Of a stretch of 64,000 nt of DNA, positions 13,301 through 25,014 are shown in pieces (position 1 is the stretch's first letter; each line of letters opens with the position of its first letter). The stretch is from positions 1,676,501 through 1,740,500 of the forward strand of contig OX359196.1 of the NCBI GenBank assembly GCA_947172415.1. Reading direction: 5' to 3'. The notes under the pieces are model-generated. The model was not told the DNA's origin. It searched no databases and saw only the letters and a program-made list of their open reading frames with translations. The stretch comes from Chondrosia reniformis (taxonomy: Eukaryota > Porifera > Demospongiae > Chondrillida > Chondrillidae). Both the position numbers and the translations under genes were made by a program.

Positions 13301-16300
13301 AACCTATGTGGTGACTGTTTCAGCCAAGGGTACAAATTCTAAGCTCCTTGCTGAAGGTAGTGTCTCTGGAACGACTGATGAAGGAAGTAAGTCAATGTGG
13401 CTGTTCCCTTCAGCTAAATATGTTATCTCTAAATATGATTCCTAAACAGGTTCCTCAGTACCTCAGAATGTGGAAGCTGTTAGTACAGGTCCTTGGAGTA
13501 TACAAGTGACTTGGGATATGCCATCTAATCCTAATGGTATCATCATTGGATACAAATTAACCTTCACTCACTCTAATGGAACAGTCTATACTGTGCAAGT
13601 CAGCTCGGGAACCAGCTATGAAAGGACTAATTTAGATCCAAACACTCTTTATACTGTGACGGTTGCAGCTGTGACTGGAGGAGGAGACGGTGAATCTGCT
13701 TCAACAAGTGCCACCACTGATTCTCTACGTAAGTTAGAAAGTCTACATGTCCTTTTAGTGGTCAAATTTATGAAAACCTTTAAATATCTGTACAGCCACA
13801 ATAGCCGTGAATATTGACAACACTACCTCCACCTCTATGGATGTCAGTTGGGACCCTGTGATGGATGCCACATCTTATGATGTCAGCTGGTCAGAATCAG
13901 GAAGTAGCGTAGTCTTGGACTCTCAAACTGTTAATGATTATGCTGTAACTATTAGTCAACTCTCGCCTCACACAAAATATGTGGTGACTGTTTCAGCCAA
14001 GGGTACAAATTCTAAGCTCCTGGCTGAAGGTAGTGTCTCTGGAACGACTGATGAAGGAAGTAAGTCAATGTGGCTGTTCCCTTAAGTTGTATTTGTTATG
14101 TCTAAATATGATTCCTAACCAGGTTCCTCAGTACCTCAGAATGTGGAAGCTGTTAGTACAGGTTCTTGGAGTATACAAGTGACTTGGGATATGCCATCTA
14201 ATCCTAATGGTATCATCACTGGATACAAATTGACCTTCACTCACTCTAATGGAACAGTTTATACTGTGCAAGTCAGCTCGGGAACCAGCTATGAAAGGAC
14301 TAATTTAGATCCCGATACTCTTTATACTGTGACGGTTGCAGCTGTGACCGGAGGAGGAGACGGTGAATCTGCATCAACAACTGCCACCACTGATTCTCTA
14401 CGTAAGTTAGCAAGTCTACATGTCCTATTAGTGGTCATATTTATGATAACCTTTAAATATCTATACAGCCAACATGACTGTGAATATTGACAACACTGCC
14501 TCCAGCTCTCTGGATGTCAGTTGGGACTCTGTGGTGGATGCCACATCTTATGACGTCAGCTGGTCAGAATCAGGAAGTAGCGTAGTCTTGGACTCTCAAA
14601 GTGTTAATGATAATGCCGTAACTATTAGTCAACTGTCGCCTCACACAACCTATGTGGTGACAGTTTCAGCCAAGGGTACAAATTCTAAGCTCCTTGCTGA
14701 AGGTAGTGTCTCTGGAACGACTGATGAAGGAAGTAAGTCAATGTGGCTGTTCCCTTCAGCTAAATATGTTATCTCTAAATATGATTCCTAAACAGGTTCC
14801 TCAGTACCTCAGAATGTGGAAGCTGTTAGTACAGGTCCTTGGAGTATACAAGTGACTTGGGATATGCCATCTAATCCTAATGGTATCATCACTGGATACA
14901 AATTGACCTTCACTCACTCTAATGGAACAGTTTATATTGTGCAAGTCAGCTCGGGAACCAGCTATGAAAGGACTAATTTAGATACCAACACTCTTTATAC
15001 TGTGACGGTTGCCGCTGTGACCGGAGGAGGAGACGGTGAATCTGCATCAACAAGTGCCACCACTGATTCTCTACGTAAGTTAGCAAGTCTACATGTCCTA
15101 TTAGTGGTCATATTTATGATAACCTTTAAATATCTATACAGCCAACATGGCTGTGAATATTGACAACACTGCCTCAAACTCTCTGGATGTCAGTTGGGAC
15201 CCTGTGCTGGATGCCACATCTTATGACGTCAGCTGGTCAGAATCAGGAAGTAGCGTAGTCTTGGACTCTCAAAGTGTTAATGATAATACTGTAACTATTA
15301 GTCAACTCTCGCCTCACACAACCTATGTGGTGACAGTTTCAGCCAAGGGTACAAATTCTAAGCTCCTTGCTGAAGGTAGTGTCTCTGGAACGACTGATGA
15401 AGGAAGTAAGTCAATGTGGCTGTTCCCTTCAGCTAAATATGTTATCTCTAAATATGATTCCTAAACAGGTTCCTCAGTACCTCAGAATGTGGAAGCTGTT
15501 AGTACAGGTCCTTGGAGTATACAGGTGACTTGGGATATGCCATCTAATCCTAATGGTATCATCACTGGATACAAATTGACCTTCACTCACTCTAATGGAA
15601 CAGTCTATACTGTGCAAGTCAGCTCGGGAACCAGCTATGAGAGAACTAATTTAGATCCCAACACTCTTTATACTGTGACGGTTGCAGCTGTGACCGGAGG
15701 AGGAGACGGTGAATCTGCATCAACAAGTGCCACCACTGATTCTCTACGTAAGTTAGCAAGTCTACATGTGCTATTAGTGGTCATATTTATGATAACCTTT
15801 AAATATCTATACAGCCAACATGGCTGTGAATATTGACAACACTGCCTCCAGCTCTCTGGATGTCAGTTGGGACCCTGTGGTGGATGCCACATCTTATGAC
15901 GTCAGCTGGTCAGAATCAGGAAGTAGCGTAGTCTTGGACTCTCAAAGTGTTAATGATAATGCCGTAACTATTAGTCAACTCTCGCCTCACACAACCTATG
16001 TGGTGACTGTTTCAGCCAAGGGTACAAATTCAAAGCTCCTGGCTGAAGGTAGTGTCTCTGGAAAGACTGATGAAGGAAGTAAGTCAATGTGGCTGTTCCC
16101 TTCAGCTAAATATGTTATGTCTAAATATGATTCCTAAACAGGTTCCACAGTACCCCAGAATGTGACAGCTGTTAGTACAGGTCCTTGGAGTATACAAGTG
16201 ACTTGGGATATGCCATCTAATCCTAATGGTATCATCACTGGATACAAATTGACCTTCACCCACTCTAATGGAACAGTTTATATTGTGCAAGTCAGCTCGG

Positions 16301-19300
16301 GAACCAGCTATGAAAGGACTAATTTAGATACCAACACTCTTTATACTGTGACGGTTGCCGCTGTGACCGGAGGAGGAGACGGTGAATCTGCATCAACAAG
16401 TGCCACCACTGATTCTCTACGTAAGTTAGCAAGTCTACATGTCCTTTTAGTGATCAAATTTATGATAACCTTTAAATATCTATACAGCCAACATGGCTGT
16501 GAATATTGGCAACACTACCTCCAGCTCTCTGGATGTCAGCTGGGACCCTGTGGTGGATGCCACATCTTATGACGTCAGCTGGTCAGAATCAGGAAGTAGC
16601 GTAGTCTTGGACTCTCAAAGTGTTAATAATAATGCCGTAACTATTAGTCAACTGTCGCCTCACACAACCTATGTGGTGACAGTTTCAGCCAAGGGTACAA
16701 ATTCTAAGCTCCTTGCTGAAGGTAGTGTCTCTGGAACGACTGATGAAGGAAGTAAGTCAATGTGGCTGTTCCCTTCAGCTAAATATGTTATCTCTAAATA
16801 TGATTCCTAAACAGGTTCCTCAGTACCTCAGAATGTGGAAGCTGTTAGTACAGGTCCTTGGAGTATACAAGTGACTTGGGATATGCCATCTAATCCTAAT
16901 GGTATCATCACTGGATACAAATTGACCGTCACTCACTCTAATGGAACAGTTTATATTGTGCAAGTCAGCTCGGGAACCAGCTATGAAAGGACTAATTTAG
17001 ATCCCAACACTCTTTATACTGTGACGGTTGCCGCTGTGACCGGAGGAGGAGACGGTGAATCTGCATCAACAAGTGCCACCACTGATTCTCTACGTAAGTT
17101 AGCAAGTCTACATGTCCTATTAGTGGTCATATTTATGATAACCTTTAAATATCTATACAGCCAACATGGCTGTGAATATTGACAACACTGCCTCAAACTC
17201 TCTGGATGTCAGTTGGGACTCTGTGGTGGATGCCACATCTTATGACGTCAGCTGGTCAGAATCAGGAAGTAGCGTAGTCTTGGACTCTCAAAGTGTTAAT
17301 GATAATGCTGTAACTATTAGTCAACTGTCGCCTCACACAACCTATGTGGTGACTGTTTCAGCCAAGGGTACAAATTCTAAGCTGTTGGCTGAAGGTAGTG
17401 TCTCTGGAACGACTGATGAAGGAAGTAAGTCAATGTGGCTGTTCCCTTCAGCTAAATATGTTATGTCTAAATATGATTCCTAAACAGGTTCCACAGTACC
17501 CCAGAATGTGACAGCTGTTAGTACAGGTCCTTGGAGTATACAAGTGACTTGGGATATGCCATCTAATCCCAATGGTGACATCACTGGATACAAATTGACT
17601 TTCATTCACCCTAATGGAACAGTTTATACTGTGCAAGTCAGCACTGGAACCAGCTATGAAAGGACTAATTTAGATCCCAACACTCTTTATACTGTGACGG
17701 TTGCAGCTGTGACCGGAGGAGGAGACGGTGAACCTGCTTCAACAAGTGCCACCACTGATTCTCTACGTAAGTTAGCAAGTCAACATGTCCTTTTAGTGAT
17801 CAAATTTATGATAACCTTTAAATATCTATACAGCCAACATGGCTGTGAATATTGGCAACACTACCTCCAGCTCTCTGGATGTCAGCTGGGACCCTGTGGT
17901 GGATGCCACATCTTATGACGTCAGCTGGTCAGAATCAGGAAGTAGCGTAGTCTTGGACTCTCAAAGTGTTAATAATAATGCTGTAACTATTAGTCAACTG
18001 TCGCCTCACACAACCTATGTGGTGACAGTTTCAGCCAAGGGTACAAATTCTAAGCTCCTTGCTGAAGGTAGTGTCTCTGGAACGACTGATGAAGGAAGTA
18101 AGTCAATGTGGCTGTTCCCTTCAGCTAAATATGTTATCTCTAAATATGATTCCTAAACAGGTTCCTCAGTACTTCAGAATGTGGAAGCTGTTAGTACAGG
18201 TCCTTGGAGTATACAAGTGACTTGGGATATGCCATCTAATCCTAATGGTATCATCACTGGATACAAATTGACCTTCACTCACTCTAATGGAACAGTTTAT
18301 ATTGTGCAAGTCAGCTCGGGAACCAGCTATGAAAGGACTAATTTAGATCCCAACACTCTTTATACTGTGACGGTTGCCGCTGTGACCGGAGGAGGAGACG
18401 GTGAATCTGCATCAACAAGTGCCACCACTGATTCTCTACGTAAGTTAGCAAGTCTACATGTCCTATTAGTGGTCATATTTATGATAACCTTTAAATATCT
18501 ATACAGCCAACATGGCTGTGAATATTGACAACACTGCCTCAAACTCTCTGGATGTCAGTTGGGACCCTGTGGTGGATGCCACATCTTATGACGTCAGCTG
18601 GTCAGAATCAGGAAGTAGCGTAGTCTTGGACTCTCAAAGTGTTAATGATAATGCTGTAACTATTAGTCAACTCTCGCCTCACACAACCTATGTGGTGACA
18701 GTTTCAGCCAAGGGTACAAATTCTAAGCTCCTTGCTGAAGGTAGTGTCTCTGGAACGACTGATGAAGGAAGTAAGTCAATGTGGCTGTTCCCTTCAGCTG
18801 TATTTGTTATGTCTAAATATGATTCCTAAACAGGTTCCACAGTACTCCAGAATGTGACAGCTGTTAGTACAGGTCCTTGGAGTATACAAGTGACTTGGGA
18901 TATGCCATCTAATCCCAATGGTGACATCACTGGATACAAATTGACTTTCATTCACCCTAATGGAACAGTTTATACTGTGCAAGTCAGCACTGGAACCAGC
19001 TATGAAAGGACTAATTTAGATCCCAACACTCTTTTTACTGTGACGGTTGCAGCTGTGACCGGAGGAGGAGACGGTGAACCTGCTTCAACAAGTGCCACCA
19101 CTGATTCTCTACGTAAGTTAGCAAGTCTACATGTCCTTTTAGTGATCAAATTTATAGAAACCCTAAATATCTATACAGCCACCATAGCTGTGAATATTGA
19201 CAACACTACCTCCAGCTCTCTGGATGTCAGTTGGGACCCTGTGGTGGATGCCACATCTTATGACGTCAGCTGGTCAGAATCAGGAAGTAGCGTAGTCTTG

Positions 19301-22300
19301 GACTCTCAAAGTGTTAATAATATTGCCGTAACTATTAGTCAACTCTCGCCTCACACAACCTATGTGGTGACTGTTTCGGCCAAGGGTACAAATTCAAAGC
19401 TCCTGGCTGAAGGTAGTGTCTCTGGAAAGACTGATGAAGGAAGTAAGTCAATGTGGGGGTTCTTTTATTGTTATTCTATGCTGTTAATCCCTGTAAGTTT
19501 TCCTAACCTAGTATCAAGCACTGGCATGACATGTACTGTGAGAGTGAACAATTAGGCATTGTTTACCCTTTCCATTATGATTAACAACTTGTGTTCAGTA
19601 ATCTTGTATTCATTTCCTGGCTGCATAGGACATTGAGAACAACGAATTTGGTAAACCTCTAGCTAGCATAAGGTGTTGAGAATTCTTATGCATTGAAAGG
19701 ATGCTTTTTAGTGAGCTCTGCTTTGGGTGGCCTGAATGTCCATCTATTAACTAAGCCATTCAATTTATATACGGATGGTATGATCAATTGCTTTAAAAAG
19801 CAGGCTCACTTGGTAGTAACTTTCAAAGGCTATAAAAAACTTCAATAAACTTCATACGTAGGTATAACCAATCAGATTTTATGTTGCAATGTTCTGCTGT
19901 GGATTTAATATAAGATAGGTTCTTCCTCACTACTTAATATTTAGTTTTGTGACAACTGTGTTTTGCAATACCTCCTTTAGGATCCTCTAAGCCTCTAGGA
20001 GTGGAAGCTACTGCGACTGGACCTTGGAGTATCATGGTGACTTGGCAAGAGCCATTGAGTCCTAATGGAGATGTTACACAATATAAGATCACAATAACTG
20101 ATGGAAGTGGTTCTATTCTAACAGATACGGTAGCTGGTGATGAATTTAGTTATGAAACTGACCTACTGAGCCCATCAACTAACTATGTTGCCAAAATACA
20201 AGCTATTACAGGAAATATATTTGGAGAAGGGGCCAACGATTCAGCTACTACACTTGACTTGCGTAAGTTGATATTGAAACTAGTGTCAAGTTCCTCAAAT
20301 CTGAACAATTTTATTCTTTTAAATTATCTTTTTACAGCTGACATCCAAGTTACAGCTATTGGAGAATCATCCAGTACAATTGATGTTAACTGGATTGAAA
20401 TAACAGGTGCTACTCACTATGAAGTAATCTGGTACACATTGGATGGATTAGGACAAGACGCTTTCAATGTGACCTCACAAGAACTCTCTGCTGTTCTAAT
20501 AAATCTTAAGAGCTTCACATCTTATGAAATAGAAGTTTCAGCTTACCTAGATGGAAAGCTACTAGCACAAGGAATTGGAAGTGCCATGACACTTGAAGGC
20601 AGTAAGAATGACCAAATAGGACTCTCTTATTCTTTCTTATTCTTTCTAACTGTGTCGAAAGGATCATCTTTCGACTTCTAGAGCATCATTTTAGACCAAC
20701 ATCAGTCACTGAAGAAGACCCTTGAAATGTCTGACAATCAAGAAGAGACAACAAAACTGCCATCTTTAGATGCTCTACAAGTCGAAAGATGATCCTTTCA
20801 AAAGATAGGAATCTCTTGTTTTGTTTAGTAGTAGTGGTGGTAGTAGTAGTAGTAGTAGTAGTGGTAGTGGTAGTGGTGTGCAATGGTGTAACAATATTAT
20901 GTATGTACATACGTATGTCTTAATTTACTTTTTATTAGAGCCTTCAGCTCCTCTAAGTGTGAGAGCAGTTTCCACTGGCCTGACAAGTATATTGGTGTCA
21001 TGGGTCCCTCCTTCAGAACCAAATGGTGTTATCATCGGATATACTGTCATTGTATCTCCATTGCATGGATCTGGCAGTCCAATTAATATAGATGATGGAT
21101 CTGTTACAAGTATAAATATCACAGGCCTACTTCCAGCAATTGAATATGCTATCACAGTACAGGCACTTAATGGAGCTGGGTCAGGTGATCCAGGAATGGA
21201 TAATGCCACAACAGAAGCTACTAGTAAGAAAACCTCTTTTATATTATGTACATAAGTATACGTACTTTTGATATATGAAGTTTATTGAGCAACAGCAACA
21301 TTAAATCTTTGGAATAGAACATTTCAACCCGTAGGTCTTCATCAGCAATATGAAAAAAGTGTTGGTGTTGGTTGGCAGGTGTGAAAAAATGATGTAATGG
21401 AAAAAGTGCGCCGAAATTTTAATGAGGATAAAAATGAACTTTTTTCATATTGCTGATGAAGACCTATGGGTTGAAACGTTCTATTCCAAAGATTTAATGT
21501 TGCTGTTGCTTAATAAACTTCATATCTCATCGTGATCGCAACAAATAAGCCTTATCACTTCATATTGTATCAATGTAAGTGCAAATTAAATAATAATATG
21601 TATTTCCCAGGTTTTGCAGTTACTGCCACTGGTTTGTCATATGATACTATTGAGGTAACATGGCAGCCTCTTGACCCTGAGCTGGCTGACATAACAAGCG
21701 GCTACTCAGTAGAGTGGTACTTCCAGGCCATACCAGTTTCCACATACATGACCAGCATTGGTGTATTTTTACATCATATCCCTGATTTGGATCCATATAC
21801 AAACTACACTATTCGTGTATCACCTGTTACTAAGGATGGATTGGAAATAGTCACTGGATCAGCTAAGGCTCGTACTTTAGCTCCAGGTATGTGGGCTATG
21901 AATAGAAACAGGGTACTGGAAATAGTTATTATGAAAATACTTACGTCCTAAATGTATGTACATGTATATTTGTATAATGATAATCTAGATATGAGCCAGC
22001 AACAGAATATTTATGAATTTGAACAATTTTATTGTTGATTATGATTTCCTAGTCAAATGTTCAAAAACAAATCTGTTGCTGAGCTTCATTTAAATCTCAA
22101 ATATATACTTATATAACTTACAAATGACATATTTTAAATACGTATGTACAGTAAGTATACGTATATAACACAACTAACAAACGACATATATTTCAAATAT
22201 AACTTACAAACGACATATTTCTTTAGTTCCTGATGAGGTTCAAAGTATTGAGGTAACCCCAAATGAAACATCAGCTGTCATTAGATGGGACCCTCCAGTT

Positions 22301-25014
22301 CTCCCGAGTGACACTATTCCAGTTGATTATGAAGTTAATGTTACTTCACCTGATGGTACAGTGATCTTCACTACAGATACCAATGACACAAGTGTCAATG
22401 TAACAGGCCTTGATCCAAACACACAGTACACTGTCACCATAACACCAAGCACTGAATCAGGAAAAGGTCCAAGTAAATCTAAGGATTTCTATGCCACTGA
22501 TATATGTAAGTTTATTGTGTACTTGACTTGACTTGAATTGTGTAGATAACTAAATTAATTGAAGTTATATTTTCTTGTGATCTACTAAATGTTTATACAT
22601 GACAAATGTATTATAATACCAAACTAAACCTTTTATTATACAGTTAAATTGTGTCGTCATCGTCTGGTACCTTATAATTGGGATAGAGATGGACTTGAAC
22701 TAAATGAAATCTACAGCTTCACATTTGGTGGACTTAAAGGAATAAGACTGACTAACACTCACGATCCTTGTAATATAAATACCACTGGTGTTGGTAGATG
22801 GGTAAATGCACAGCACTTGCATCAGAAATGTGAAATTTCTGCTATGAGAACCTTTGATGGCAATGTCTGGTCAGATGTTGATGAGTCATACTTTATTTTC
22901 AACCGAGATCGAGATGGATATAGTGCTGCACTGACTTACTTGAAGGTATTTATGTATATACATAGGTACATCACATATACATATATAGTATACTGATTTA
23001 TATTTTTAATTCAGCTACTTTCTTACCATTGTCAAATTTTGCCATCATTCATGAATATGCTTTGCTCTGTTTCCCAATATTCAATTTATAGGCTAATTTT
23101 GATTCAAAATTTGATGCAAGTCAGTATCATGGCAACCTAGCTCGGATAGATGTACATAATTGTGGAACTGTTGACAACGAAGGATGTCTACTTCTCAGAT
23201 TTCAAGCCGATAACCTAAATGGTCCTTGTGCTAATGCAATTTTAAATCCTGATATTACTGACGAACCAGAAGCACCAATCATCACAACTGGGATATTTGT
23301 TGCTGTGGGATTGTTGGCAGTAGTTGTAGCTGGTGTAATACTTGCTCTTGTAGTTCATGGGAGGAAAAGGAGGTGATTTCATTTTTATTTTTATCACTAT
23401 AATGAAATATGTATACATAGTCATTGAAAACTTCACCACACTAGTGACTAGAGTCATATATTGGTCAGGAGACTGTACACTAGGGCTATTAAATGGCAAC
23501 TAGTGATTGGCTCTCAGTTATCCAAGATGACAAAAATCATTAAACAACCACATATGTATGTACAGGTGTTTAGTGTGCTGTACTTAGGTGGTAGGTTGGG
23601 ATGACCACTTTCAAATTATTAGTCCACCACAAGTAAGGTGGAAGTACAATATAAGTGAGAACAATTAATCATAATATAAAAAGGGGAGTACCTCCACAAA
23701 CAGATAAAGATGACATATAAACAAGCTGTTCTGCACGGTGCTTTAAAATTTGAAGATGTTTGTAATCTTTGATGATTAATAAGTGATCACTAGTTGCAAT
23801 TTAATAGGACTACCATCTTCCAATCAATATATGATTTCAGTCTCTTGATCAATTGGTGGAGGAAATCCAGCAATCATTATGACCTTTGCACAACACAGAT
23901 TTTTTACAATTAATTCCCTCATATACTAAAATAAGGTATGTAGTTAGTTTTTTTTAAGAATTTTTGCTTTTTATAACTCTTTGCAGGTCAAAACACAAAT
24001 CTCCAAGCAGTAGTGATATTGGTAAGCTTCTGCTGTAATTAGCTGTGATCAATTTTTCTAGACTTATGACTTAGGGCTAGCCTATAAAATTTTGGGTGAA
24101 GAAACATGTTACATATTTTCTATATACTATCTAAAGTGATTGTACATATATACTGGTCAACTGAGGCAGTCACACTCAGAAATTCACATACTACATATAC
24201 ACATGTACTAATTGATATAGAATTTTGCATGAGTTTACACTCCCTACTTATTCTCTGACTCTCCCTTTTGTACATAGCTGCATTAAGTAATCCTATTTAT
24301 GATGGGAACTTTGATCCTCCGGATAATGAAATCTATGATGAAATTGGTCCTCCTAATGCAGGTATGTACATATAGACAGAAACATTATTTTGATTGGTGT
24401 TGTTTCAGAATATTGCATATTGAATTCTTTTGTGCTGTATAGGTAGAGATTTTATTGTGACATTATATAATTCTCTAGCAATTACTTCCCATTTTTGTAG
24501 ATCCTTTCAAGGACACAATTGACACAGAAAGTATTCATCAAAACTTTGAAGGAGATAGTGAGGATGATGAAGGTACAGTTTCTTGAAATACCATTTAAGT
24601 ATAAAGTATAATAAAACATTATACTGTACGTATATGGACTTACGTACATAATACAAAAAATATGTATTAAATGTTTATATGTACAAGTGATTGACATGTA
24701 CTATTTTACAGTGATCCCAAATCATCGCTATCACAGAAGGAGTATCTATGAAACTAACAGAAATGGTAAGAAAAACACTGCACTTTGGAGCTAAACCCTA
24801 TTATTGTACCATATGACCTTATGTAAACTTTATAAAAGTAACTATTTCTGTTGTTGATGTTCACAGGATATACTGATATATAACTCTATATGTCACAACC
24901 CAATACCTTAATATCATGATATATAGCCTATACTTTTTATTGCTTGTATATATAGGTCCTAAGGCAGAGGAGGAAGCTCTTGATAGCATCAGTCTTCAAA
25001 TACCTTTTGACTAA
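1329..25014 (+). CDS. Gene A: giant FN3-repeat single-pass transmembrane receptor with Ser-Gly repeats and two domain X copies
   Basis: Joining 61 exons gives about 5475 residues with consistent phases throughout. Non-array exons are 1329-2523, 2606-2925, 3592-3742, 19981-20262, 20338-20601, 20939-21223, 21611-21886, 22227-22505, 22644-22945, 23092-23372, 23987-24021, 24278-24361, 24501-24572, 24712-24765 and 24956-25014; the 46 array exons are listed under the FN3 array. Order along the protein: signal peptide (MKK then a run of I and L); ten Ser-Gly repeats to about residue 398; domain X to about 555; 46 near-identical FN3 domains to about 4718; five divergent FN3 domains to about 5180; a second domain X; one transmembrane helix (GLLAVVVAGVILALVV) followed by HGRKRR; and a tail with SNPIYDGN and EIYDEIG. 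NPxY and YxxI are known PTB- and SH2-type docking motifs. I infer a cell-surface adhesion or recognition receptor. No ligand is evident and I know no orthologue with this architecture. Copy number may be affected by assembly. Confidence 0.85.
1411..2519 (+). repeat. 111-bp coding minisatellite: ten Ser/Gly/Lys/Asp-rich 37-residue repeats
   Basis: The period is exactly 111 bp: the landmark CAGTGGGTCTGAAG recurs from 1421 to 2420, giving ten units. Each unit encodes 37 residues with GSGSE, GSGKDTKDGSASG and KGSKSGKESKS segments. There is no cysteine and almost no hydrophobic residue, so it is probably disordered. Ser-Gly pairs beside Glu and Asp resemble glycosaminoglycan attachment sites, which is inference. 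Because the period is a multiple of three and the units are nearly identical, all three forward frames and one reverse frame are largely open; only the frame carrying the signal peptide is believed. Confidence 0.9.
2606..3742 (+). other. Domain X copy 1 of gene A (two exons)
   Basis: Exons 2606-2925 and 3592-3742 encode about 156 residues. Landmarks in order: GCPHRVVP, then YDNDHSL, LTFGGPKGLRL, CEPIIGQWTNG, LHHQCEV, FYFKRDNDAG, a phase-0 intron, then ENCGTNQKEGC. The same landmarks and the same intron occur near the end of gene A and in gene B. I do not recognise the family. It resembles a small disulfide-bonded beta-rich extracellular domain, but that is only a guess from alternating hydrophobic positions. 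Confidence 0.75.
4012..19442 (+). repeat. Tandem array of 23 two-exon FN3 units (46 FN3 domains)
   Basis: Unit starts (A exon): 4012, 4687, 5362, 6035, 6708, 7381, 8056, 8731, 9406, 10079, 10754, 11429, 12104, 12777, 13450, 14123, 14796, 15469, 16142, 16815, 17488, 18161, 18834. Each unit has a 279-nt A exon, an intron of 69 or 67 nt (66 in the last), a 264-nt B exon and a 63-nt intron; in the last unit a longer intron follows the B exon. B exons start 348 nt after the A start in 675-bp units and 346 nt after in 673-bp units; the last is 19179-19442. Every exon is phase 1-1 and encodes one FN3 domain. A type: GPWSIQVTWDMPSNPNG, then NLDPNTLYTVTVAAVTGGGD. B type: SLDVSWDPVVDATSYDVSW, then LSPHTTYVVTVSAKGTNSK. 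The Trp of strand B and the Tyr of strand F typical of FN3 are present. I saw no in-frame stop or frameshift in any copy. Confidence 0.93.
19443..19980 (+). other. Intron separating the FN3 array from the divergent FN3 domains
   Basis: It begins with the same GTAAGTCAATGTGG as the array introns and then diverges into 500 bp of unique sequence ending CCTCCTTTAG. I see no gene or clear repeat. It marks the right boundary of the homogenised region. Confidence 0.6.
20657..20799. mobile_element. Fold-back insertion F1 in a gene A intron
   Basis: The 21-bp arm at 20657-20677 (GAAAGGATCATCTTTCGACTT) has a perfect inverted copy at 20779-20799; the adjacent AGAGCAT and ATGCTCT also pair. The interior holds CTGAAGAAGACC..GAAATGTC, a degenerate form of the core motif shared by the other fold-back elements. 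Confidence 0.6.
21276..21545. mobile_element. Fold-back insertion F2 in a gene A intron
   Basis: Arms of about 85 bp (from 21276, ending about 21524) form a near-perfect inverted repeat around a spacer of about 76 bp. The right arm carries CTGATGA at 21452, then GACC..GGTT, then GAAACG. It ends in ATCTCATCGTGATCGCAACAA, a terminus also found in the elements at 32.5 kb and 45.3 kb, so this is a dispersed family. Confidence 0.7.
22644..23372 (+). other. Domain X copy 2 of gene A, followed by the transmembrane helix
   Basis: Exons 22644-22945 and 23092-23372. Landmarks: LCRHRLVPYNWDRDG, FTFGGLKGIRL, CNINTTGVGRW, LHQKCEI, FIFNRDRDG, the phase-0 intron, HNCGTVDNEGC. After the domain come a short linker, a hydrophobic helix and HGRKRR as a stop-transfer signal. 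It sits directly outside the membrane, mirroring the copy that precedes the FN3 stack. Confidence 0.8.
23470..23935. repeat. Dispersed repeat, copy 1 (in a gene A intron)
   Basis: Shares blocks in the same order with 45540-45840: GGCAACTAGTGATTG, TTGGATGAC or TGGGATGACC, CCACAAGTAA or CCACAAGTGA, and a right end with CCTTTGCACA followed by CAATTAACTCCCT-like sequence. No coding capacity. It is probably a non-autonomous element about 300-470 bp long. Confidence 0.5.

Larger units (their letters stand above)
19981..22505 (+). other. Five divergent FN3 exons of gene A
   Basis: Exons 19981-20262, 20338-20601, 20939-21223, 21611-21886 and 22227-22505, all phase 1-1, continue the alternation of A-like (GPWSIMVTWQEP; TSILVSWVPPSEPNG; SAVIRWDPP) and B-like (TIDVNWIEITGATHYEVIW; TIEVTWQPL) FN3 domains. 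They are much less similar to each other than the array units are, so they look like the older part of the array that escaped homogenisation. Introns here are longer and carry two fold-back insertions and an AGT/GGT microsatellite at about 20826-20880. Confidence 0.85.

Noticed and set aside
4189..17196. Recurring minus-strand frames beginning MRQCCQYS or MHSINCS within the FN3 array
   Set aside because: They repeat because the array repeats. They cross exon-intron borders on the other strand and resemble no protein.
4012..19442. A CRISPR-like or satellite interpretation of the regular 673/675-bp repeat
   Set aside because: Units contain coding FN3 exons with correct splice sites and phases; this is a gene, not a CRISPR array or simple satellite.
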